Assembly (NCBI GenBank): GCA_903813345.2
Contig: CAIIXF020000009.1
Coordinates: 10,846,030 to 10,910,029 of the forward strand
DNA: 64,000 nucleotides
Origin: Owenia fusiformis
Taxonomy: Eukaryota; Annelida; Polychaeta; Sabellida; Oweniidae
Direction: 5' to 3'
This document shows, one piece after another, positions 57,001-64,000 of this stretch. The position numbers and the translations under genes were made by a program. The notes under the pieces are model-generated. The model was not told where the DNA came from. It saw nothing but the letters and a program-made list of their open reading frames with translations, and made no database searches. Positions within the stretch are counted from its first letter, which is position 1. Every line of letters starts with the position of its first letter.

Positions 57001-60000
57001 ATCTATGCTTTTTTAAGAAAGTATCAATATGTTGTCTCTAGGCTTTTAGTAAACCTGGAAACAGGTAAATGGTAACTCTCTTTTTAATTATCATTTATTT
57101 CATATATAGAATACAAGCAATCATACAAATAATAAGGTTTGACAAAGTTAAGAAAAGTATCATCCGGTTTTTCTGTTCACTTCACCTAAGATCTGTCTTA
57201 TACATGTGTTACCTTTTTTGAGTTGCTGTACCGTTTTTGCCACTTCTGCAGGTAGCTTCTATTTTTTATATAATGTCTTGCACACCCATTTTACTTTCAG
57301 TACCTCTTCTGAAAAAATTGAATGTAAAACAGACTTCTTCTGGAAATTAAGTTTATTAATTATTGCAAAGAATGCGCCCTGGTGTTAAAGGTGTTTTTAA
57401 ATTATGTTTGAATGAATATATAGCATATATTTTGTTTACCACATGTGGACGTGTTTTGCCATGAAAATGACAGAAATATAGTTAATATGAGAAAAGAAAA
57501 AATACAAAAATACCTTGATCATTATTGATATTTCAGTTATGAAAAGTGGGGGGAAATAGTAGAACCAGTAACATCTCAAGAGTTTGACCCTGCACCAATA
57601 GCTGAATGGAACATTCCAATGGGAATGGAGTATGATTTATCAAGGTAGGACTTTTTGGCTGCTTCTTCAAGTAAGATATTGTAGAACACCCAAATACTGA
57701 ACGCTTACCTATTTTAAATGCTGCACTGTTCGATATAACAGCTTTGGCGACCAACAGGCATTAGCCAATCATGATGGCTGAAACTGAAATACTGGATTAA
57801 CCTGCTTACTTTATTGTACAGGGTGTCTCAAAAAAGGAAACCAGGATTTAACCGCTTATTTCTCAAATATGAATAATAATAGAAAGATTTCACAGCTATC
57901 GTCTGATAGGTTATGATATCCTCTTTCTACCAAAGTTTTCTATTTTCCTTCATGGAAGACTGAGTTCTAAGGGATTAAAGTGACTATGTTAGGAATGGGT
58001 TTGAGCCACTTTTTCTTTCATAAATGTCTTAACAATGAGAAATTAAAATGCCTATGCCAGGATGGTTTTGAACCCTGCAACTTCTTCCTTTCCTTTGGGG
58101 TTATCTCAAGGATTAAGTCTACACAACATTACCAAGAGACATTGATGATGTAAGGGCCAGGATAGAGAAATTAGCAATCTAATCTCGAGACACCCTGTAC
58201 CCATCTCCAAATGTTCCCTGCCATAGACTTCCATGTTATAACATAATTAACATATTTTGGATCCTCTAGGAGATATAGTATTTGAGATTGTAACTTGTAA
58301 AGAATAGATTGGTCAGTAAATTGCACAGCTATGTAGCTCGCAACTTTCTCGCAACCTATACATCAGATTCTACTTTAAGAACTTTTTTCTTTTTGAGCTA
58401 TGTATGTATGTTTTGGTGAAATTATTTTAGAGAATCATGTGTATAGAAAATTAACTGAGAGAAAAAGAAACCAAAAGTAACTTTAATATTACTGCTGTAT
58501 AAAAAAATATGTTTGCTAAAGTCATTTATTTATGTTTTTCAGGAAGCAGTGTTGTGAACCACAGAAATCAGAAAAATATGCTGTAAGATTTAGCAACAGT
58601 AACAACATTTCATCAGCCCTGAGAAAAGACACAAAATATGCAGACATGATTTTCCTGATTAAAGATGGTGCTGAAGTAACTGCTCACAAAACAATACTTT
58701 CTCTATTTAGTAAAGCATTGCAAGAAAATGATGTTAGAAAGTGTATTAATCCAATACTCAGTGATGCCACACAATGTGGTCTCGATGGTTTCCTTGATTT
58801 AGTATATGGCCTTGAAGTGCCATTGACAACTGAAAACTTTAATGATATATTACATGTTGCTGAAGTGCTCGAGGCAGATAAAGTGATCGCCACACTTAAA
58901 TCAGCACAACATAAAATAGCTACCCCTGAAATAGATGAAAGATCACAAGTAAAACAGGAAACTAAGAATGTTGAATCTTTGAATAAGCAAATGGATACAA
59001 ATGAATCTGACACTTCTGAAGACATCTGTGATAATGGTGTTATAAAACAGGAAAGCATAGATGTTTTTAATGACAATGCTAACTTTGAAGCCTATGGTGC
59101 TTTTGAAACTCTGATAGTCACATCATACAAGGAAACTAGCACTGGGGAAAACTTTATTTCGAAGCCAACTCATGGAAATGTCAAAGGCAAGGATGATAAT
59201 CAAACAGTAATTATTGAACGATATGAGGAAAAGACACCCACTGAATTGCAAGATGAAACCATGGAGATTCAGGAATACGAAGCGGAGTCCACCCATGTGA
59301 ATACCAAAGCCATGAATGGTACCAGTGTTGTTGATATTAAACCAAATCCATATGATACCAGCAATATAGGTGATGAGTCAAAGGGACATGAAATAAAGAC
59401 TGAAGTCATCGACTGCAATGTCTCAGCAGAGGAGTACGATGACGAATATGATGATGAATATGATGAGTATAATGTTGAGGAAGATGATTCTGATAGTGAT
59501 ATTCTATCTACTGATTCAGGGAGTGACTACACCTTCCGAGATGACAAAAAGGACTTGGACTGGACACCAGACTTTGAGCAAACCTCTAGTTCCATTAAAA
59601 CTAGGAACAAGCAAACACAAAAATCTGCACAAAATGATGAAGCTTCTCCAGTTGATCCGAGTGACAGTAGCACTAGTACAATAAGGCATGTCAAGAAGAC
59701 AAAAACTACCACCAATGAAAATAAGGAACAATCTAAATCAAACCCTAGTAAAGCTACGACCAATGGAAATAAGGAACAATCTCAATCAAAGCCTAGTAAA
59801 GCTACCACCAATGGAAATAAGGAACGATCTAAATCGAAGCCTCGTAAAACATGGCGTGAAAAATACAGTAAGTTGTATTTTATGCCTTCCTTTTCAGACA
59901 AACTGTTTAATTGCTTTGAATCTGATTGCTACTTGATATAGATATTCAAAGGATTCAGGGTAGATTCATATGGTGAGGGGCTTTTAGATTTTTTGTCTCA

Positions 60001-62342
60001 ATTGTTTATTGCACTTTGAAAAATACTTTAATGTCACTGTGTTGTTCTGATGGATTGCAGACAGACAGGCCGTCACCACATGAATCAATTATTGTCATCA
60101 AAATTCCAGGAAAACCCAACCAGGGGTCTACATATTTCTCGAAAATTAGTAAAAATACTAATGAATAACTTTACTGATTTAGTAGGTTTCAAAAAAAAGT
60201 TCGGATTGTAAATTGCATTTTCAAAAGATTATAACTTTTTAGTAAGTTTACGGGCAGTAAGCCATGTGAAGTCATGATTCTTATTCCCATATTCCATTGT
60301 CAGGTGGGGCATTTATTGCAGTTTCAATGATACCTTATTAATGTGAGAACATTTGAGCATGTGAGTGAATATAGTCCATGTTATCAATGGTAAAGCCCTG
60401 ATTATGTAGTTAGATTCAAATGGATGTCAAACCAAAATGAATTTAAGGAAGACAAATGCAAGAAGACTAACAATAAGTGAATACAGTTACGTAAACATTG
60501 CACGTGACATCTTTATTATGTAACTTTGCGAAATGCAAGTTTTAAGTAAATTCTACATCGAACAATGGACTAACTAATTCACACCTCTACAAATACTTGT
60601 AAACCCCTGTTCAACTTTACAGATGTAAAACCGAACTAGTGGCATCATCTGATTAGGTTTTTGATATGCTGGCATAAACCATTTTGACCATTTTGAATCC
60701 TTTCATATACTGTATTGGCCATTTTGAATTTCTTAACTTTCTTCACCAAATTCTTTTTTAAATCGTTTAAGGGTACTCAGCTGTTCAATTCTGACCTTCG
60801 ATTTTAGATTTACCTTTTAGTTGACCTTCAAAAGGTAAACAAATTGATTTTTTTATTCAGATATAGGTCAGCTCAATTACAAAAGACCTGCTGAGTTCCG
60901 AAAAAGTGTGAATATTTCTGTTTTCAGTTGATCAAGCCATTGGAGAATTCAAATGCCCTAACTGCCAGAATATTCTAGAGACAAAGTTCAAGCTGAGAGA
61001 ACATGTTGAGGCCAAACATAACCAGTTCATGTGCCCATTATGTGACCAGTGCTTCAACACCAATAAGGAAAGAGATCTACACAGACAAGCTCATTACAGT
61101 AAGTTCTAGTTTAATGTGACCCCTCACAGAAGTAAAATGTAATTTACACTTCAACACCAATGGGGAAAGAGATCTACATAGACCAGCTCATTACAGTAAG
61201 TTCTAGTTTAATGTGACCCCTCACAGAAGTAAAATGTAATTTACACTTCAACACCAATGGGGATCGAAAGAGATCTACACAGACAAGCTCATGATAGTTC
61301 AAATTTAATGTGACCGTTCACAAAAGTTAAATGTAATTTACACTTCAACACCAATGAGGAAAGAGATCCACAAAGGCAATCACATTACAGTAGGTTTAGA
61401 ACATGATATACGTAGTTACCCTACACAAAAGTTGAATGTTATCTTAACTCTTAAATTTAGTTTCTTTCACAATTGTTCCCAAAAGTCTATTCATAATATC
61501 AAATAACTCAAATTCTGGCAGAATTAAGATATATATTTCCAGAATGAAATAGTACAACTCTTATACTTTCAGGTTTCAAGAACTCTGATTCATCAACCGG
61601 AGAATTCTATTGCGAAATGTGTGACCTTAAATTAACCTCAAAACATATTTTCTTTCTGCATATACTTCAACCTGGACATATGAAGACACGAGGTTCTACA
61701 AAGTTATGTATACAATGCGAAACATGGATACCCAATACAGATTTTAAGAAGCATCTTTCATCTAAGCATGACTTATCAGTTACACAGTGTTTCATATGTA
61801 AGGAAAAATTAGCCAGTAGAAAAGCAAGAACACCTAAACCTAACAATTCAGCGACTGAAATGGAGAGACATCTTCATAAAAAACACAAAATACAACATAG
61901 TTATAATTGTGCATTTTGTGATCATACTTCTTCTGCTTTAAGTCATTTGAACACTCACATTGTAAATACACATCACCGTTGGAAGATTCGACAATGCAAA
62001 TCATGCAATTTCACCTGTGAAACTCCTTACAAAATGCGAGCCCATGTAAGGGAAACCCATAGATTGGGTACATCATGGGTCTGCAAAATATGTGGTGACA
62101 CATTTCAGTCATATAAACTGAGAAAATCACATATAGCTAGAAAGCACCCTTCTATCATTCCTTGTGCATATTGTGGTAAGAAACTTGACCGCAAAAATAT
62201 GGCCCAGCATGTTCGAGTACATACTGGGCATAAGCCTTACATCTGTGAACATTGTGGAGAGAAATTCGCACAGAGAAATTCCCTTAACTGGCATATGTCA
62301 TCAAAACATTCTCACTTGGATGAAGAAAAAAAGATTTCCTAA
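54099..62342 (+). CDS. BTB/POZ C2H2 zinc-finger protein, copy 2 (intact)
   Basis: A likely nuclear DNA-binding regulator. Six exons: 54099-54271, 55369-55575, 57537-57644, 58543-59867, 60928-61098, 61573-62342. All are GT-AG, phases agree (2,2,2,1,1), and the total is 2,754 nt (917 residues). Exon 1 has a basic start and the module NVYIGNQMKRWFDLKDRLAL. Exon 2 repeats TNLSTTPIAGL. A BTB domain spans about residues 185-280 (YADMIFLIKDGAEVTAHKTI, then LFSKALQE and DILHVAEVLEADKVIATL). Next comes a long acidic/Ser-rich linker with DDEYDDEYDEYNVEEDDSDS and a triple NGNKEQSKSKPSKATT-like repeat. Two C2H2 fingers lie in exon 5 and about eight in exon 6. The TAA at 62340 ends the protein about ten codons before the Lys-rich tail kept in copy 1. 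Linking exons 1-3 to the BTB exon rests on phase, not transcripts. Confidence 0.8.
54714..54990. repeat. Imperfect inverted repeat (CATTGCCAC / TCATGACAG motifs)
   Basis: TTGCAACCATTGCCACAGTC..CATGACAGACCTTGCAA near 54713-54760 is mirrored at 54903-54950. A short motif, CATTGTCACGGTCATATCAG, recurs at 54768 and 55189. It lies in intron 1 of the BTB-zinc-finger gene. Confidence 0.55.
55840..56600. repeat. Tandem array of AATAATGTAACAATGT units
   Basis: A degenerate higher-order repeat of about 170 bp. AATAATGTAACAATGTCTGG, CGTGACAATGTTAAAAACTG and TAACACGTTTTGTAACAACA blocks recur at least four times. The long minus- and plus-strand frames over it are repeat artefacts. Confidence 0.9.
57819..58197. 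mobile_element. Tc1/mariner-like MITE (TA target)
   Basis: CAGGGTGTCTCAAAAAAGG at the left and the inverse CTCGAGACACCCTG at the right, each next to TA. In intron 3 of the BTB-zinc-finger gene. Confidence 0.85.
59942..60927. other. Intron 4 of the BTB-zinc-finger gene
   Basis: AT-rich. No exon or transposon terminus recognised before the TTTTCAG acceptor at 60921. Confidence 0.5.
61040..61385 (+). repeat. Tandem duplication of zinc-finger exon end plus donor (copy 2)
   Basis: The exon 5 end (AACACCAATAAGGAAAGAGA..CTCATTACA with GTAAGTTC) is followed by three further degenerate copies, some keeping a GTAAGTTC donor. Same organisation as 30240-30540, so it predates the gene duplication. Confidence 0.82.
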
Positions 62343-62700
62343 AAAATCAAATCAGCTGAAAAGAAGAAATAAAAATTGGGTTTTGAAAAACTAAGATTAA
62401 TATTTTACTGTATTTGTCACATGCTCTCCTGAAGGAGAAGATACAAGATGAGATGGAAATCATCAATTTTACGGAGTATCTCCCGTACCAAATCGGTTCT
62501 GGAGCCTGCCCAGCGTCTATTTCGTGGCGTACCAACAAACGTTGTCACTCTATCCTCACCTCGATGGGCCAGATATAGAGAACTATTTTATTTCTATATT
62601 TATTCAGAAAGTGTTATATTAAAAGCTCAATGATTGTTTATTGAATCAGCAATATGCAGGTATAAAGACGAAGCCTTCGCTTGGTTGGTGTTGGGTTGTT
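62343..62700. other. 3' flank of the BTB-zinc-finger gene
   Basis: Includes the remnant of the lost C-terminal codons (62343-62370) and AT-rich sequence. Two overlapping short frames (62347-62538 minus, 62448-62633 plus) have no recognisable product. Confidence 0.4.
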
Positions 62701-62714
62701 TGGTTCATTAGTAC

Positions 62715-64000
62715 TGTATGACATCTTTTGAGGTATGATCTTTCTTATGGCTCTCATGTGAGGTATGGCCTATCTTATGACTCTCATGTGAGGTATGATC
62801 TATCTTATTGCTCTCTTTTGACGTATGATCTATCTTATGGCTCTCATGTGAGGTATGATCTATTTTAGGACTCCCTTTTGAGATAATCTTATGGCTCTCT
62901 TTTGAGGTATGATCTATCTTATGGCTCTCTTTTGAGGTATGATCTATCTTATGGCTCTCATGTGAGGTATGATCTATCTTATGGCTCTCATTTGAGGTAT
63001 GATCTATTTTAGGACTCCCTTTTGAGATAATCTTATGGCTCTCTTTTGAGGTATGATCTATCTTATGGCTCTCTTTTGAGGTATGTTCTATCTTATGGCT
63101 CTCATGTGAGGTATGGCCTATCTAATGGCTCTCATGTGAGGTATGATCTATCTTATGGCTCTCTTTTGAGGTATGATCTATCTTATGGCTCTCATGTGAG
63201 GTTTGATCTATCTTATGGCTCTCATTTGAGGTATGATCTATCTTATGGCTCTCTTTTGAGGTGTGATCTATCTTATGGCTCTCTTTTGAGGTATGATCTA
63301 TCTTATGGCTCTCTTTTGAGGTATGATCTATCTTATGGCCCTCTTTTGAGGTATGGCCTATCTTATGGCTCTCATTTGAGGTATGATCTATCTTATGGCT
63401 CTCATGTGAGGTATGATCTATCTAAAGGCTCTCATTTGAGGTATGATCTATCTTACGGCCTTCTTTTGAGGTATGATCTTATGGCTCTCCTTTTAGGTAT
63501 AATCTATCTTATGACTCTCATTTGACATATGTTCTATCTTATGGCTCTCTTTTGAGGTATGATCTACCTTATGGCTCTCATGTGAGGTATGATCTAATGG
63601 CTCTCATTTGAGGTATGATCTATTTTATGGCTCTCTTTTGAGGTATGGTCAATCTTATAGCTCTCTTTTGAGGTATGATCTATCTTATGGCTCTCTTTTG
63701 AGGTATGGCCAATCATATGGCTCTCTTTTGAGATATGATCTATCTTATGGCTCTCTTTTGAGGTATGTCCTATCTTATTGCTCTCATTTTAGGTATGATT
63801 TATCTTATGGCTCTCTTTTGAGGTATGGTCTATCTTATGGCTCTCTTTTGAGGTATGGTCTATCTTATGGCTCTCTTTTGTGGTATGATCTATCTTATGG
63901 CTCTCTTTTGAGGTATGATCTATCTTATGACTCTCTTTTGAGGTACGATCTAGGCTACCTTATGGCTCTCATTTGAGGTTTGATCTATCTTATGGCTCTC
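62715..64000 (+). repeat. 30-bp satellite running off the window (about 42 copies)
   Basis: Unit GAGGTATGATCTATCTTATG plus GCTCTCTTTT, with variants TGTGAGG and ATTTGAGG and a few shortened units. Because the unit is a multiple of three, frames 63046-63525 and 63608-63976 stay open and read a YDLSYGSLLR decapeptide. With no start context or splice sites, this looks like satellite rather than gene. Confidence 0.95.

Noticed and set aside
62900-64000. Long frames encoding YDLSYGSLLR repeats as a structural protein gene
   Set aside because: The 30-bp unit is a multiple of three, so frames stay open by chance; there is no promoter, start context or unique sequence.

Overview
This window is nuclear DNA of an intron-rich, AT-rich animal. 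It shows canonical GT-AG splice junctions, a USO1/p115 gene, an ELOVL fatty-acid elongase, BTB-C2H2 zinc-finger genes, and dense DNA transposons of hAT, Tc1/mariner, pogo, piggyBac and Polinton types plus a CR1/Jockey-like non-LTR element. This mix fits a marine invertebrate such as a hemichordate, echinoderm, cephalochordate or lophotrochozoan. I cannot name the species. Nothing prokaryotic is present.

Layout. 1-5 kb (+): two tandem copies of an unrecognised single-pass membrane protein gene. The first copy is only its last two exons. The second is whole but carries an in-frame stop and a hAT MITE inside an exon. 5.9-13.35 kb (-): the first seven coding exons of USO1, about 289 codons of the p115 head; the 3' half is not visible. 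Introns are filled with MITEs and a palindrome-rich element (11.64-13.13 kb). 13.6-15.64 kb (-): a 5'-truncated reverse transcriptase. 17.0-20.58 kb (+): ELOVL in two coding exons, its intron holding a 161-bp tandem array split by another element. 20.9-23.1 kb: three small transposons. 23.9-25.2 kb (-): a small FN3-domain gene. 27-32.3 kb (-): a decayed copy of a BTB-zinc-finger gene. 33.1-50.8 kb: a mass of nested transposons. 54.1-62.3 kb (+): a six-exon BTB-zinc-finger gene whose model is in frame throughout. 62.7 kb to the end: a 30-bp satellite.

The 40.6-50.8 kb region is a three-level nest. A Tc1/mariner-like element with TA ends is split by element B (12-13 bp TIRs, CATTGG duplication). 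B is split by a 6,996-bp Polinton/Maverick derivative with about 1.45-kb TIRs, AG...CT termini and a perfect CTTTTG duplication. That Polinton keeps a packaging-ATPase gene with an N-terminal zinc finger, a zinc-finger/acidic ORF and a small basic ORF. Polymerase, integrase, protease and capsid genes are not visible, and two satellite arrays occupy the space. Element B also carries a host-like two-exon gene fragment twice, head to head, in 723-bp arms.

The two BTB-zinc-finger copies are inverted relative to each other. Between them lies a pair of homologous first exons firing in opposite directions, with start codons 51 bp apart. The simplest reading is a former head-to-head gene pair. The plus-strand member stayed intact. 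The minus-strand member decayed, and its first intron, if it still reaches 32.3 kb, swelled to about 21 kb by transposon insertion.
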